55,541 nucleotides of DNA. Source: a bacterium 1XD21-13. Lineage in GTDB: Bacteria > Bacillota > Clostridia > Lachnospirales > Lachnospiraceae. Position 1 is the first letter of the stretch. Each line of letters starts with the position of its first letter. The notes beneath the pieces were generated by a model. That model saw nothing but the letters and a program-made list of their open reading frames with translations, had not been told where the DNA came from and ran no database searches. The translations under genes and the position numbers were made by a program. Where the stretch lies: positions 1 through 55,541 of the forward strand of contig QZDX01000024.1 of the NCBI GenBank assembly GCA_009917555.1. Direction: 5' to 3'. Shown here piece after piece: positions 8,951 through 17,999 of the stretch.

Positions 8951-9013
8951 AAAAAGAGTTATTGCAAAAGATGAAGGCCACCCAAAGCCCGCTATCTTAT
9001 CTTGCAATAACTC
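8951..9013 (-). terminator. Rho-independent terminator of the AT-rich island
   Basis: Twelve-base arms GAGTTATTGCAA (8956-8967) and TTGCAATAACTC (9002-9013). On the minus strand the stem is followed by a run of six U residues. It ends the three-gene RelA/SpoT-domain operon about 35 bases after the last stop. Confidence 0.8.
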
Positions 9014-9048
9014 CTTTACCAATTACCAATGACATGGCTTTTATAATA

Positions 9049-9618
9049 TTATATAATTGTTGTTCCGTCCTCTTGTGTTGACTGATTATAAAAATACAGA
9101 TAATAAAAAGGATCAAACAATAAAAACATAGATTCTTTACTCAAATCCCTGTACCTTAAAGAATATTCCAATTCATTTACATAAGCTTTAACCAAATCTT
9201 TACCATATTCAAAAAAGTTACTATTATATTCTCTCAATAACGATAAAATAATATGTAAACAAATTTTTTCATTTATATAGGTCGCTAGTTCAATTTGTTC
9301 GTCCGAATCCTCTTGCTGTATATCAATCCAAAATGGACGCAATTTTAATATCCAAAACACCAATAAACCTATATTCCTCTTATATTCGTTTGCTTCCATT
9401 TTTTTATGGTATATATGAAAATATAACCCCCTCATATCAAGACGTATAATAATATCTTTTAGTGTTTTAGCATTCACCCTCAACTTTTCAAATTCAATGT
9501 CAATAAGCGCGCAAAATTCCCGCAATTGCTCCTCAATCTTCGCTAACTCTTCTTCGATATATTCTGACGAAGGTTCCTGATATTGAAAATCCAGTTCCTC
9601 CCAACAGGTTCTTTCCAT
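9049..9618 (-). CDS. Hypothetical protein, third gene of the RelA/SpoT island
   Basis: A 189-residue, soluble, mostly helical protein that I do not recognise. The N-terminal 60 residues are strongly acidic (EEELAKIEEQLREFCALIDIEFEKL) and could form a coiled coil. The middle is aromatic and hydrophobic (LLVFWILKLRPFWIDIQQED). No signal peptide or catalytic motif is evident. The ATG at 9618 overlaps the stop of the preceding 67-codon gene in a TGATG junction with GGGGAG upstream, so the two are translationally coupled. Low GC matches the island. By position it could be an antitoxin, effector or immunity partner of the RelA/SpoT-domain protein, but that is speculation. Confidence 0.75.
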   Translation of the reverse strand: MERTCWEELDFQYQEPSSEYIEEELAKIEEQLREFCALIDIEFEKLRVNAKTLKDIIIRLDMRGLYFHIYHKKMEANEYKRNIGLLVFWILKLRPFWIDIQQEDSDEQIELATYINEKICLHIILSLLREYNSNFFEYGKDLVKAYVNELEYSLRYRDLSKESMFLLFDPFYYLYFYNQSTQEDGTTII

Positions 9619-9821
9619 CACTTATCACTCCCCGTTAAGACTTCTTTTATCAATTTTTTCAGATTGGGATCTGCGGATATTTTTTTTGCTCCACGTATAC
9701 ACGGTTCCAAAGTTTCTCCCCTGACTATCGGCGTATTATTATCACAATGCATGAAACCTGCGTTACACTGCTTTCTCACCATTTCCATATTCATATTAAA
9801 CATTGCTTTTCGTTCCCCCAT
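9618..9821 (-). CDS. Small hypothetical protein of the RelA/SpoT island
   Basis: A 67-residue protein with a clear ribosome site (AAGGAG, 7 bases before the ATG). It starts 4 bases after the RelA/SpoT gene and overlaps the next gene by one base. Two Cys and a His near the middle (KQCNAGFMHCDNN) could bind metal but do not form a standard finger. The C-terminal third is a likely helix (NLKKLIKEVLTG). Tight coupling on both sides supports a real gene. The size is typical of small antitoxins or regulatory peptides; the function is unknown. Confidence 0.7.
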   Translation of the reverse strand: MGERKAMFNMNMEMVRKQCNAGFMHCDNNTPIVRGETLEPCIRGAKKISADPNLKKLIKEVLTGSDK

Positions 9822-9825
9822 ACTT

Positions 9826-10899
9826 TTACTCCTTAATTAATAAATCGTATTTTTTGCAAATATTCCCCATATCAACAAACATATCTAATAATCCATAAGC
9901 TTCCCTGCTGATAAATATCCCTTTATTTTCTTCTATCTTAAAAAATTTGTCTGCATTATTTACAATCATTCCATACATTAATATTTTATCTATCGTCAGT
10001 TGTATATTAAGCGATAAAATCTTTTGTACCAATGATTCATTAAACATCGCATCTATATCTCTTATTGTAGATATACCAAACCTTTTCAATATAAGATTTA
10101 TATTATCATAATTATAAAATCTCGAACTCACAGACCCAAACTTAATATGAAAATATTTTTTTAAAGCCTCCTTGTCAACTTCGCTGTCTAATATCTCTTG
10201 ATAATTTACATTATCCATCTTCTTTGCCATTTTGTCATAACGCTTTACCAATTGGCCTATTTCATTATCAAGAAGTTCCAACGCCCCTGAAATCAGATTT
10301 GTTTCTCGAAGCATTTCCTTAGGAAGTTCTCTATCTATAGCATTATTTTTATACTGCCTGTCATGGAATACCTGCGACCATGCGTCTTGAAGAACTGTTC
10401 GAAGTTGTATCTCGCACTTCATATTATGATACTTTTTCAGTTCCAGTGAAAGGGACTCTTCTTTCAAAGATACAATATAATGAACCGATAAATAGCCTAC
10501 CTCATTTGACTGTAATAATCCTGCTTTGTCCATACTGTTCTCATAATCTATTGAAAACATTTTTTCTATGATATGTTGAATCGGCAATATATCTTGCGGC
10601 AGATAACATACAATTCTTACTCCAGACAAATCAGTTATTTGATTTTTGGGGTCGCTGTATTTAAATATATACTTATCACTGTTTTCATCATACAGCTTTT
10701 TATTACATTTATCCTTCAAACTCGCTAAGCTTTTAGCTCTACATGAATGATATGCATGCAGCATACGTCTTTCCTCTAAAGCATTCAACAGTTTCTCCAT
10801 TACACATTCTGCAAATTGTTGATACTGCTTTTCATTTTCTTCATACCATTTCAAAAAATGTGATATTCTGGACTCCACTGTTATCGGCACACCTCTCAT
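9826..10899 (-). CDS. RelA/SpoT nucleotidyltransferase-domain protein
   Basis: A 357-residue protein whose residues about 40-185 form a RelA/SpoT synthetase-type domain. The substrate-loop Arg/Lys/Ser pattern is near 54-63 (RAKSLASLKDK). The Mg-binding Asp is in ITDLSGVRI (D90), GYLSVHY is at 135-141, and the catalytic Glu is in CEIQLRT (E163), followed by DAW and HDRQYK. It lacks the HD hydrolase domain and the TGS/ACT regulatory domains of long RelA/SpoT, and instead has about 170 helical residues of unknown type. Such proteins make (p)ppGpp or pyrophosphorylate tRNA or other nucleotides; several are toxins or phage-defence factors. The ribosome site is weak (GAGAGG overlaps the first codons), so the start is uncertain by a few codons. 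Confidence 0.85.
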   Translation of the reverse strand: MRGVPITVESRISHFLKWYEENEKQYQQFAECVMEKLLNALEERRMLHAYHSCRAKSLASLKDKCNKKLYDENSDKYIFKYSDPKNQITDLSGVRIVCYLPQDILPIQHIIEKMFSIDYENSMDKAGLLQSNEVGYLSVHYIVSLKEESLSLELKKYHNMKCEIQLRTVLQDAWSQVFHDRQYKNNAIDRELPKEMLRETNLISGALELLDNEIGQLVKRYDKMAKKMDNVNYQEILDSEVDKEALKKYFHIKFGSVSSRFYNYDNINLILKRFGISTIRDIDAMFNESLVQKILSLNIQLTIDKILMYGMIVNNADKFFKIEENKGIFISREAYGLLDMFVDMGNICKKYDLLIKE

Positions 10900-10916
10900 A
10901 AAATTTTAAATATTTT

Positions 10917-10945
10917 GGCGGGATTTAAGATTTAAAACTCCCGCC
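10917..10945. terminator. Hairpin after infA
   Basis: GGCGGGA and TCCCGCC pair around an AT-rich loop, 27 bases past the infA stop. On the minus strand it is followed by AAAATATTT rather than a clean U run. It may end or attenuate the ribosomal transcript before the RelA/SpoT gene. Confidence 0.5.
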
Positions 10946-10971
10946 GTTTTACACCTCTTTGCTCTATCTTT

Positions 10972-11190
10972 TTATTTATCCCTCCAAATAATCCGCCCCT
11001 TAGACAGATCGTAAGGAGACATCTCAATGGTCACCTTATCCCCAGGAAGAATCCGGATAAAGTTCATACGGAGCTTTCCGCTGATATGGGCCAATACCTG
11101 GTGGCCGTTCTCCAGCTCTACCTGGAACATGGCATTAGGCAGCTTCTCCACTACGGTTCCTTCTATTTCGATTACATCTGCTTTAGACAT
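10972..11190 (-). CDS. infA: Translation initiation factor IF-1
   Basis: A 72-residue OB-fold protein with the family sequence [19 protein letters not shown] and the C-terminal [12 protein letters not shown]. It binds the ribosomal A site during initiation. It overlaps the 3' end of the KOW gene by 8 bases. In most Firmicutes it is followed by rpmJ, rpsM, rpsK, rpsD, rpoA and rplQ; none of these is present here. Confidence 0.98.
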   Translation of the reverse strand: MSKADVIEIEGTVVEKLPNAMFQVELENGHQVLAHISGKLRMNFIRILPGDKVTIEMSPYDLSKGRIIWRDK

Positions 11191-11476
11191 CTTTTTCCTC
11201 CACTTTAATCAGATTTAGATTTGCGGACTTCCTTTCATATTCCTTCAGCATCCGCTTTACGTTGTCATCGCTTAATCGGTCCGGATTCCACTCCTCCGGC
11301 ACCTGCTTTATGATTTGAATATGTCTGTATTTCTTCTTCTTTGGCTTGGCCAGGGGCCGTCTATTCCCGTCTATGAGATATACATATTCACCCTCCGCCT
11401 TCAGAATCAGATACAGACTTCCCTTATCCCGGCCTGCTTTGGAGCGGGCCATCATGCCCTGCACAATGTTCTCCAT
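11183..11476 (-). CDS. KOW domain RNA-binding protein (L14e-like)
   Basis: A 97-residue protein with an N-terminal KOW motif ([19 protein letters not shown]) and a basic stretch [13 protein letters not shown], similar to the small L14e/L27e-like KOW proteins found between map and infA in clostridia. It probably binds rRNA or ribosomes; the exact role is not known. I start it at the ATG at 11476, which follows the map stop and has GAGGCG upstream, rather than at the earlier in-frame ATG within map. Confidence 0.85.
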   Translation of the reverse strand: MENIVQGMMARSKAGRDKGSLYLILKAEGEYVYLIDGNRRPLAKPKKKKYRHIQIIKQVPEEWNPDRLSDDNVKRMLKEYERKSANLNLIKVEEKDV

Positions 11477-11486
11477 AGGCAGCGCC

Positions 11487-12242
11487 TCACAGTGACAATG
11501 TAAGAATCTCCGGCTCTCCATCTGTAATCAGAACCGTATTCTCATAATGTGCGGAAAGGGAACCGTCATCGGTCACCACCGTCCAGTCATCATCCAGCCA
11601 GGAAACCTGCCAGGTTCCTGCGTTTATCATAGGCTCTATGGCCAGGGTCATACCCGGCATCAGCTTCACGCCTCTCCGCCTCTGATGAAAATTGGGAATC
11701 TGCGGGTCCTCATGAAGCTTCGTCCCAATCCCGTGACCGACCAGATCCTGCACCACTCCATAGCCAAAGGTGTCAATGTAGTCATTGATGGCATTGGAGA
11801 TCTCATGAAGGTGATGGCCGGCTCTGGCGTATTTGATCCCTTCAAAAAAGCTCTGCTTCGTGGCTCTGATGAGCTGCTCTGCCTCAGGACTAATCTTACC
11901 CACCGCATGAGTCCTGGCAGCGTCAGAATGGTAGCCCTTGTAAATCAGTCCAGCATCCAGGCTCACAATGTCTCCCTCCTCCAGAATCCGCTCCTGGCAG
12001 GGAATCCCGTGAACCACCTCATCATTCACCGAAACGCAGATAGAAGCCGGATAGCCATTATAATTCAAAAAGTTTGGAATACAACCGCGCTTTCGGATCA
12101 GCCGGTCACCATAATGGTCAATATCCAGGGTGGAGATTCCCGGCTTCACAAAGTCCGCAAGCTCATTGTGAACCTCCTCCAGAAGCTTTCCGGCCGTCCG
12201 CATCAGCTCAATTTCTCTGGCAGATTTAATACTTACTGACAT
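11487..12242 (-). CDS. map: Methionine aminopeptidase type I
   Basis: A 251-residue pita-bread-fold enzyme that removes the N-terminal Met from nascent proteins. Metal ligands are visible: LDAGLIYKGYHSDAART holds the two Asp, VGHGIGTKLHEDPQ the His, and MTLAIEPM and the later ENTVLIT the Glu residues. The VVHGIP substrate His is also present. It follows adk by 6 bases, the usual order in this operon. Confidence 0.98.
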   Translation of the reverse strand: MSVSIKSAREIELMRTAGKLLEEVHNELADFVKPGISTLDIDHYGDRLIRKRGCIPNFLNYNGYPASICVSVNDEVVHGIPCQERILEEGDIVSLDAGLIYKGYHSDAARTHAVGKISPEAEQLIRATKQSFFEGIKYARAGHHLHEISNAINDYIDTFGYGVVQDLVGHGIGTKLHEDPQIPNFHQRRRGVKLMPGMTLAIEPMINAGTWQVSWLDDDWTVVTDDGSLSAHYENTVLITDGEPEILTLSL

Positions 12243-12248
12243 GATGCT

Positions 12249-12893
12249 CTATGCTCCTAAAATTTTAACTATTGTCTCGAACACAGCTTCCATCTCCTGT
12301 GTACCGTCTACCTCCACCAGCTTGCCCTGGTTGGTATAGTACTCGATCAGGGGCTGTGTCTGGCTGTGATAAACGCCAAGGCGCTTTTCTACAGTCTCCG
12401 GCTTATCGTCATCACGAAGAACTAATTTTTCGCCGCAGCGGTCACATATCCCCTCTACCTTGGTAGGAATATGTACAATGTGATAGGTGGCGCCACAGGA
12501 GAGGCAGGCACGCCGTCCGGACATCCGGCTGATGATAGCTTCATCCGGCACCTCCACGTTCACCGCATAGTCAATACTCTCGCCCTGGTCCTCCAAAGCC
12601 CTTGTAAGAGCCTCTGCCTGGGGAATGGTTCTTGGGAAACCGTCCAGCACATAGCCGTTCTTACAATCCGGCTCCTTAAAGCGGTCCATAATCAGCTCCA
12701 ATGTCAGCTCATCGGGCACCAGAAGTCCCTGATCCATATAAGCCTTGGCCTTTGTTCCAAGCTCTGTTCCGTTCTTTATATTTGCTCTGAAAATATCGCC
12801 CGTAGAAATATGGGGAATCTGATATTTGTCAGCTATTTTCTTTGCCTGTGTGCCTTTTCCTGCACCTGGGGCCCCCAACATAATAATCTTCAT
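12249..12893 (-). CDS. adk: Adenylate kinase
   Basis: A 214-residue enzyme that interconverts AMP + ATP and 2 ADP. The P-loop [10 protein letters not shown] is at residues 7-16 and the AMP-binding DGFPRTIPQ near 84-92. The LID domain has two CxxC pairs (CLSCG and CDRCG), as in Gram-positive zinc-containing adenylate kinases. It lies between secY and map, a standard arrangement, but is separated from secY by a strong hairpin. Confidence 0.98.
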   Translation of the reverse strand: MKIIMLGAPGAGKGTQAKKIADKYQIPHISTGDIFRANIKNGTELGTKAKAYMDQGLLVPDELTLELIMDRFKEPDCKNGYVLDGFPRTIPQAEALTRALEDQGESIDYAVNVEVPDEAIISRMSGRRACLSCGATYHIVHIPTKVEGICDRCGEKLVLRDDDKPETVEKRLGVYHSQTQPLIEYYTNQGKLVEVDGTQEMEAVFETIVKILGA

Positions 12894-12927
12894 CTCGTTC
12901 CTCCGTAATACAACTATAACCTTTGAT

Positions 12928-12955
12928 AGCCTGTACGGAAATCTCCGTACAGGCT
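12928..12955. other. Strong hairpin between secY and adk
   Basis: Twelve-base perfect arms AGCCTGTACGGA / TCCGTACAGGCT with a 4-base loop. On the transcribed (minus) strand there is no U run after it, so it is not a classic terminator; an RNase processing site or mRNA stabiliser fits better. Confidence 0.65.
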
Positions 12956-12968
12956 AGAAAGTTTTTTC

Positions 12969-14285
12969 CTAATCGTTCAAAAAGCCCTTGTAATAGCGCA
13001 CTGCCATCTGTGACTCAATCTGCTTCAAGGTCTCCAGTACAACACCCACAATGATGATGATGGATGTCCCTCCGAAGGACACATTGGCTCCGAATACTCC
13101 GTTAAAGAAGATCGGAATCACGCATACAATGATAAGGCCAATTGCTCCAACAAAGACAATATAGTTTAAGATCTTTGTCAGATACTCGGTTGTAGGCCGT
13201 CCGGGACGGATACCCGGAACAAAGCCGCCCTGCTTCTTCATATTATCCGCAATCTCCATTGGATTAAAGGTAATGGAGGTATAGAAATAGGCGAAGAATA
13301 CAACCAGTACAATATAGAGCAGAAGACCCAGGCTGTAAACCGGCTCCTTGGGATTGCACCAGCTTCCGGAGCTTAAGGCTCGCAAAATCTTGCTTCCGAT
13401 TCCCGTTCCGCCACCCTTGCCAAGTAGAGATGCAATGACGCCGGGGAATGACATCAGGGAGGAGGCAAAGATAACCGGAATCACGCCAGCCGTATTCACC
13501 TTCATGGGAATATGGGTGCTCTGTCCGCCCACAACCTTTCTACCCTGGAGCTTCTTGCTGTACTGCACAGGGATTCTTCTCTCCCCATCCTGCAGAATAA
13601 TAACAAAGACAACCGTTACCAGAATAACCGCAAGAATAATCACTCCTGCAAGGACGCCCTTCGCCACGCTTCTGTTCTGAATAAACATGGTGTACAGGCG
13701 GTAAAAATCATCCGGTATACGGGATACAATATTCACCAGAAGTACAATGGAGATACCGTTGCCCACACCGTTCTGGGTGATACGCTCGCCGATCCACATA
13801 AGAAATGCACTTCCTGCTGTCAGTGTGATTACCACAACTGCCATATTGTACCAGGTGGGATTCTCCAGAAGCCCCTGTCCGCCAAAGCCGATGGTCATGG
13901 CAGATCCCTCAATCAGTGCCAGCACGATAGTAACGTAACGGGTAATGTTCTGGATTTTCTTTCTTCCATCCTCTCCATCCTTCTGCATCTCTTCCAGCTT
14001 TGGAATCGCAATGGTAAGAAGTTGCATAATAATGGAGGATGTGATATAGGGGTTGATACCTAACGCAAATAATGACATGCTTGCCAGGGAGCCGCCGGTA
14101 AAGGAATCAATGAGATTGAATGCATCACCGGTATTCTGGGCCAGCCACTGGGCAAGGAAGGTTCTATTGACACCCGGAACGGGAAGCTGTGAGCCTAACC
14201 GGATGACCATAATCATCAGGAAGGTAAACAGCAGCTTCTGCCGGATTTCCTTGATTTTAAATGCGTTCTGTAATGTCTTAAACAT
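12969..14285 (-). CDS. secY: Protein translocase subunit SecY
   Basis: A 438-residue, ten-helix channel protein of the Sec translocon. The start [20 protein letters not shown] and the plug region PGVNRTFLAQW are typical, as is the cytosolic loop GGFVPGIRPGRPT before helix 9. The start codon overlaps the rplO stop (TAATG), so the two are coupled as in other spc operons. It exports the signal-peptide proteins seen elsewhere in the window. Confidence 0.98.
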   Translation of the reverse strand: MFKTLQNAFKIKEIRQKLLFTFLMIMVIRLGSQLPVPGVNRTFLAQWLAQNTGDAFNLIDSFTGGSLASMSLFALGINPYITSSIIMQLLTIAIPKLEEMQKDGEDGRKKIQNITRYVTIVLALIEGSAMTIGFGGQGLLENPTWYNMAVVVITLTAGSAFLMWIGERITQNGVGNGISIVLLVNIVSRIPDDFYRLYTMFIQNRSVAKGVLAGVIILAVILVTVVFVIILQDGERRIPVQYSKKLQGRKVVGGQSTHIPMKVNTAGVIPVIFASSLMSFPGVIASLLGKGGGTGIGSKILRALSSGSWCNPKEPVYSLGLLLYIVLVVFFAYFYTSITFNPMEIADNMKKQGGFVPGIRPGRPTTEYLTKILNYIVFVGAIGLIIVCVIPIFFNGVFGANVSFGGTSIIIIVGVVLETLKQIESQMAVRYYKGFLND

Positions 14286-14725
14286 TAGATCACCTCAGCT
14301 TTTCCACCAAGAGCTTCAATTTTGGCTTTTGCGCCCTCTGAGAAAGCATTCGCCTGAACAGTCAGCTTCTTTGTCAGTTCTCCGTTACCAAGGATCTTAA
14401 CACCATCACGGGGATTCTTAACAATGCCCTGCTCTAACAGTGTCTCCACGGAAACAACTGTATCATTTTCAAATACCTCCAGAGCACTTACATTGATTCC
14501 AACGATTACCTTGGAATTGCGATTTGTAAATCCTCTCTTCGGAAGTCTTCTGTATAAGGGCATCTGGCCGCCCTCAAAGCCCGGTCTCGGTGCTCCGGAA
14601 CGTGCTTTCTGTCCCTTGTGCCCCTTACCGGCTGTCTTACCATTTCCTGAACCGTGTCCACGGCCTCTTCTGAAGTTATCGCTCTTCTTGGAGCCTTCCG
14701 CATAATGCAAATTTGATAAGTCCAT
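14285..14725 (-). CDS. rplO: 50S ribosomal protein L15
   Basis: A 146-residue protein with the Gly/Arg/Lys-rich N-terminus [19 protein letters not shown] that threads into 23S rRNA, then [19 protein letters not shown] start it at the ATG at 14725, 7 bases after GGAGG, rather than at the GTG one codon earlier. The stop overlaps the secY start. Confidence 0.98.
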   Translation of the reverse strand: MDLSNLHYAEGSKKSDNFRRGRGHGSGNGKTAGKGHKGQKARSGAPRPGFEGGQMPLYRRLPKRGFTNRNSKVIVGINVSALEVFENDTVVSVETLLEQGIVKNPRDGVKILGNGELTKKLTVQANAFSEGAKAKIEALGGKAEVI

Positions 14726-14750
14726 CACGCCACCTCCTATTCTATATAAT

Positions 14751-14933
14751 CTAAACCTCTTCTACCTTAACTAAATGTCTTACGTGCCAAATCATTCCTC
14801 TGACTGCCTCGTTATCCGGCATCTCAACGGTCTTGTGAAGCTTTCTAAGGCCGAGCGCCTCAACCGTTGCCTTCTGCTTGGGAACTGCACCAATGGGAGA
14901 TTTCACTAAGGTAATTTTTAATTTATCTGCCAT
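14751..14933 (-). CDS. rpmD: 50S ribosomal protein L30
   Basis: A 60-residue protein with the standard bacterial L30 sequence ([15 protein letters not shown], then [14 protein letters not shown] and the terminal [14 protein letters not shown]). It sits between rpsE and rplO in the normal spc order. Confidence 0.97.
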   Translation of the reverse strand: MADKLKITLVKSPIGAVPKQKATVEALGLRKLHKTVEMPDNEAVRGMIWHVRHLVKVEEV

Positions 14934-14945
14934 GTCTGCTTCCTC

Positions 14946-15455
14946 CTAGTTCATAATCTCTTCAACAGATTTGCCGCGGTTCTTCGCAACTTCCTCCGGA
15001 GTTTTCAGAGCCTTCAATCCTGCAATGGTTGCCAGTACAACGTTCTGCTTGTTGTTGGAGCCTAAGGATTTGGTACGGATGTTCTTGATGCCTGCAAGCT
15101 CCAGCACGTTACGTGCGGGACCTCCTGCGATAACACCGGTACCTTCGGGAGCTCTCTTTAACAGTACGGATGCACTGCCGAATTTTCCAATAAAATCATG
15201 TGTAATACTGTTGTTCTCGTCAATCGCTACCGTGATCAGCTTCTTCATGGCATCCTCTTTGCCCTTGCGGATTGCTTCCGGAATCTCGGTGGCCTTTCCA
15301 AGACCTGCGCCAACATGGCCGTTGCCGTCTCCCACAACTACCAAAGCTGTGAAACGCATGGTACGACCGCCCTTGACAGTCTTGCTTACACGCTTGATTG
15401 ACACTACTTTATCCGTTAATTCCAACTGACTCGGATCAATAATCTCATGTCTCAT
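14946..15455 (-). CDS. rpsE: 30S ribosomal protein S5
   Basis: A 169-residue protein. The double-stranded RNA-binding N-terminal domain includes [19 protein letters not shown], and the C-terminal domain includes [21 protein letters not shown]. The ATG at 15455 has AAGGA upstream; the longer in-frame extension would overlap rplR and lacks family similarity. It helps maintain decoding accuracy and mRNA unwinding at the entry channel. Confidence 0.97.
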   Translation of the reverse strand: MRHEIIDPSQLELTDKVVSIKRVSKTVKGGRTMRFTALVVVGDGNGHVGAGLGKATEIPEAIRKGKEDAMKKLITVAIDENNSITHDFIGKFGSASVLLKRAPEGTGVIAGGPARNVLELAGIKNIRTKSLGSNNKQNVVLATIAGLKALKTPEEVAKNRGKSVEEIMN

Positions 15456-15474
15456 GTGTCTTTTCCTTCCTTTC

Positions 15475-15843
15475 CTAGAATTCCAATCCAGCCTCGCGGG
15501 CTGCATCTGCCAATGCCTGAATCTTACCCTGATATATAAAGCCGCCTCTATCAAAGACAACTACCTTAATACCTTTGTCCAGGGCCTTCTTGGCAATTAC
15601 TTTTCCCAGGTATGCTGCTGCATCAACGTTGTTCGTCTTCTCCAGCTCTGCCTTCACATCCTTTTCCAGTGTGGAGGCTGCAACAAGAGTATTGCCGACC
15701 GTATCGTCAATAATTTGAGCATACATATGATTATTACTTCTAAACACAGCCAGACGCGGTCTTTCAGCAGTTCCGCTGATATGATTACGTATTTTTCTAT
15801 GTTTATTCTGGCGAACTACGCTTCTTGTCTTTTTGCTAACCAT
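15475..15843 (-). CDS. rplR: 50S ribosomal protein L18
   Basis: A 122-residue 5S rRNA-binding protein with [20 protein letters not shown] and the C-terminal GYIYHGR-type sequence, here [20 protein letters not shown]. Position between rplF and rpsE is canonical. Confidence 0.97.
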   Translation of the reverse strand: MVSKKTRSVVRQNKHRKIRNHISGTAERPRLAVFRSNNHMYAQIIDDTVGNTLVAASTLEKDVKAELEKTNNVDAAAYLGKVIAKKALDKGIKVVVFDRGGFIYQGKIQALADAAREAGLEF

Positions 15844-15860
15844 TCTTATACTCTCCTTAC

Positions 15861-16400
15861 TTATTTCTTACCGGTCTTACCAACTTTACGTCTGATCACT
15901 TCATCAGCATACTTGATACCCTTGCCCTTGTAAGGTTCCGGTCTTCTCTTATCTCTGATTTCCGCTGCGTATTGGCCAACCTTTTCTTTGTCGATTCCCT
16001 TTACGGTGATCTTGTTACCGTCTACTACAGACTCCAGGCCCTCCGGATCGATCATCTCTACCGGATGAGAATATCCCAGGGACAATGTCAGCTTGTTGCC
16101 GGACTTGGCAGCTCTGTAACCAACACCATTCACCTCCAGAACCTTCTCATAACCCTCGCTTACACCAACTACCATGTTGTGAATGAGAGTTCTTGTGAGG
16201 CCGTGTAAGGATTTCATTTTCTTTAAATCATTGGGTCTTGTAACTACTACATGACCATCTTCCAGCTTGATTTCCATTTCTTCGGGTAATACTCTCTCCA
16301 GAGTTCCCTTGGGACCTTTTACGGTCACTTTGTTGCCCTCTGCAATGTCAACTGTGACACCGGCAGGAATGGCAACCGGCAGTCTTCCGATTCGTGACAT
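15861..16400 (-). CDS. rplF: 50S ribosomal protein L6
   Basis: A 179-residue protein made of two related domains. It opens with [15 protein letters not shown] and ends with the family signature [20 protein letters not shown], which contacts 23S rRNA near the factor-binding site. It is separated from rpsH by an 86-base gap that contains a small hairpin. Confidence 0.98.
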   Translation of the reverse strand: MSRIGRLPVAIPAGVTVDIAEGNKVTVKGPKGTLERVLPEEMEIKLEDGHVVVTRPNDLKKMKSLHGLTRTLIHNMVVGVSEGYEKVLEVNGVGYRAAKSGNKLTLSLGYSHPVEMIDPEGLESVVDGNKITVKGIDKEKVGQYAAEIRDKRRPEPYKGKGIKYADEVIRRKVGKTGKK

Positions 16401-16432
16401 ACCAATTTACCTCCTAATAACTTAAATTCTCG

Positions 16433-16453
16433 GAGAGAATGCTTTGTTCTCTC
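16433..16453. other. Small hairpin between rpsH and rplF
   Basis: GAGAGAA and TTCTCTC arms around a 7-base loop, in the widest gap of the spc half of the operon. No U run follows; possibly an RNA processing or translational-control element. Confidence 0.4.
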
Positions 16454-16486
16454 TGTTTTCAGTTCCTTATGCGGAATGCTTTCGGT

Positions 16487-16894
16487 CTACCAGATGAAAG
16501 CCAGTACCTCTCCGCCAACGCCCTGTGCCCGGGCTTCCTTATCGGTGATGACACCCTTGTTGGTGGAAATAATTGCAATTCCAAGACCGCCAAGTACCTT
16601 TGGCAGCTCCTCCTTGTTTGCATACACCCGCAGACCCGGCTTGGAAATTCTCTTAAGACCGGAGATAATCTTCTCGTTCTTATCCTTTCCATACTTCAAG
16701 GTGATACGGATGGTCTTAAAGTTTCCGTCCTCTACAAGGTCATACTTTGCAATGTATCCCTCGTCTACCAGGATGTTTGCAATCGCAATCTTCATCTTGG
16801 AAGCGGGAACGTCAACTGTATCATGTTTTGCGGTATTCGCATTACGAATTCTTGTAAGCATATCCGCAATGGGATCATTCGTTGTCAATGCCAT
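16487..16894 (-). CDS. rpsH: 30S ribosomal protein S8
   Basis: A 135-residue protein starting [19 protein letters not shown] and ending with the S8 signature [18 protein letters not shown]. It binds the central domain of 16S rRNA. In several bacteria S8 is the translational regulator of the spc genes; no mimic site is resolved here. Confidence 0.98.
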   Translation of the reverse strand: MALTTNDPIADMLTRIRNANTAKHDTVDVPASKMKIAIANILVDEGYIAKYDLVEDGNFKTIRITLKYGKDKNEKIISGLKRISKPGLRVYANKEELPKVLGGLGIAIISTNKGVITDKEARAQGVGGEVLAFIW

Positions 16895-16909
16895 TGATAT
16901 TTGCCTCCT

Positions 16910-17095
16910 TTACCAGCTTGCCTTCTTAACGCCAGGGATCTGTCCTTTATATGCTAACTCACGGAAGCAGATTCTGCAGATTCCGTATTTTCTCAGATAT
17001 GCGTGCGGACGGCCGCAAATTCTGCAGCGGTTGTATTCTCTTACTGCGAATTTCTGTTTCCGCTGCTGCTTAATCTTCATTGCTGTCTTAGCCAT
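16910..17095 (-). CDS. rpsZ: 30S ribosomal protein S14, zinc-binding type Z
   Basis: A 61-residue S14 with two CxxC pairs (C24/C27 in CRICG and C40/C43 in CRICF), the zinc-ribbon form typical of Firmicutes. Its presence implies that a zinc-free S14 paralogue, if any, is encoded elsewhere. Confidence 0.97.
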   Translation of the reverse strand: MAKTAMKIKQQRKQKFAVREYNRCRICGRPHAYLRKYGICRICFRELAYKGQIPGVKKASW

Positions 17096-17110
17096 GAAAT
17101 TTCCCTCCTA

Positions 17111-17653
17111 TTACTGTTTTTTAAACGGCATGTTGAATAATGTCAGTAATTCACGAGCTTCCTCGTCGGTCTTGGCGGTTGTTACGAAGATAACATCCAT
17201 ACCTCTCACCTTATCTACCTTGTCATACTCAATTTCAGGGAAAATCAACTGCTCCTTGATACCAAGGGCGTAATTTCCTCTTCCATCGAATGCATCCGGA
17301 TTGATTCCACGGAAGTCACGTACACGAGGCAGAGCCAGGTTAATCAGACGATCCGCAAACTCGTACATTTTCTCGCCGCGGAGGGTTACCTTGCATCCAA
17401 TTGCCATTCCTTCTCTGATCTTGAAGTTAGCAACGGAGTTCTTTGCTCTTGTAAGAACAGCCTTCTGGCCTGTGATGGTTTCCATGTCCTTGACAGCGGA
17501 TTCCAGGATCTTCGCATTCTCCTTAGCCTCGCCAACGCCCATGTTTACCACAATCTTGTCAAGCTTCGGCACTTCCATGATGTTCTTGTATCCAAACTTT
17601 TTCATCATCGCGTCTACGATTTCATTCGTATACTTTTCTTTTAATCTACTCAA
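17111..17653 (-). CDS. rplE: 50S ribosomal protein L5
   Basis: A 180-residue 5S rRNA-binding protein of the central protuberance, with [18 protein letters not shown] near the N-terminus and the C-terminal [20 protein letters not shown]. Normal position between rplX and rpsZ. Confidence 0.98.
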   Translation of the reverse strand: MSRLKEKYTNEIVDAMMKKFGYKNIMEVPKLDKIVVNMGVGEAKENAKILESAVKDMETITGQKAVLTRAKNSVANFKIREGMAIGCKVTLRGEKMYEFADRLINLALPRVRDFRGINPDAFDGRGNYALGIKEQLIFPEIEYDKVDKVRGMDVIFVTTAKTDEEARELLTLFNMPFKKQ

Positions 17654-17676
17654 CTTCCTAAGCCTCCTTCCCTAAA

Positions 17677-17988
17677 TTAGTCAATCACTTCGCCAGTTGC
17701 TTTCGCAAAGCGGACCTTCTTGTCTCCATCCATCTTGAAGCCGATTCTGGTAGCCTTGCCCTTCAGACTGTACATAACGTTGGAAAGGTCAATGGGGGCC
17801 TCCTGGTGGATGATTCCGCCGTTCTGGTTTGCAACGGAAGGCTTTGTGTGCTTTGTGATGATGTTCACACCCTCTACAATGACGGTGTTCTTCTTATGGT
17901 TGACGGCAATCACCTTGCCCTCTTTGTCCTTGTCTTTTCCGGCAATCACCTTTACGGTGTCGCCCTTCTTAATCTTAACTGTTGACAT
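17677..17988 (-). CDS. rplX: 50S ribosomal protein L24
   Basis: A 103-residue assembly-initiator protein. The N-terminal KOW motif is [20 protein letters not shown], and the segment [16 protein letters not shown] is typical of the family. It follows rplN by 11 bases. Confidence 0.98.
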   Translation of the reverse strand: MSTVKIKKGDTVKVIAGKDKDKEGKVIAVNHKKNTVIVEGVNIITKHTKPSVANQNGGIIHQEAPIDLSNVMYSLKGKATRIGFKMDGDKKVRFAKATGEVID

Positions 17989-17999
17989 CTGGCACCCTC

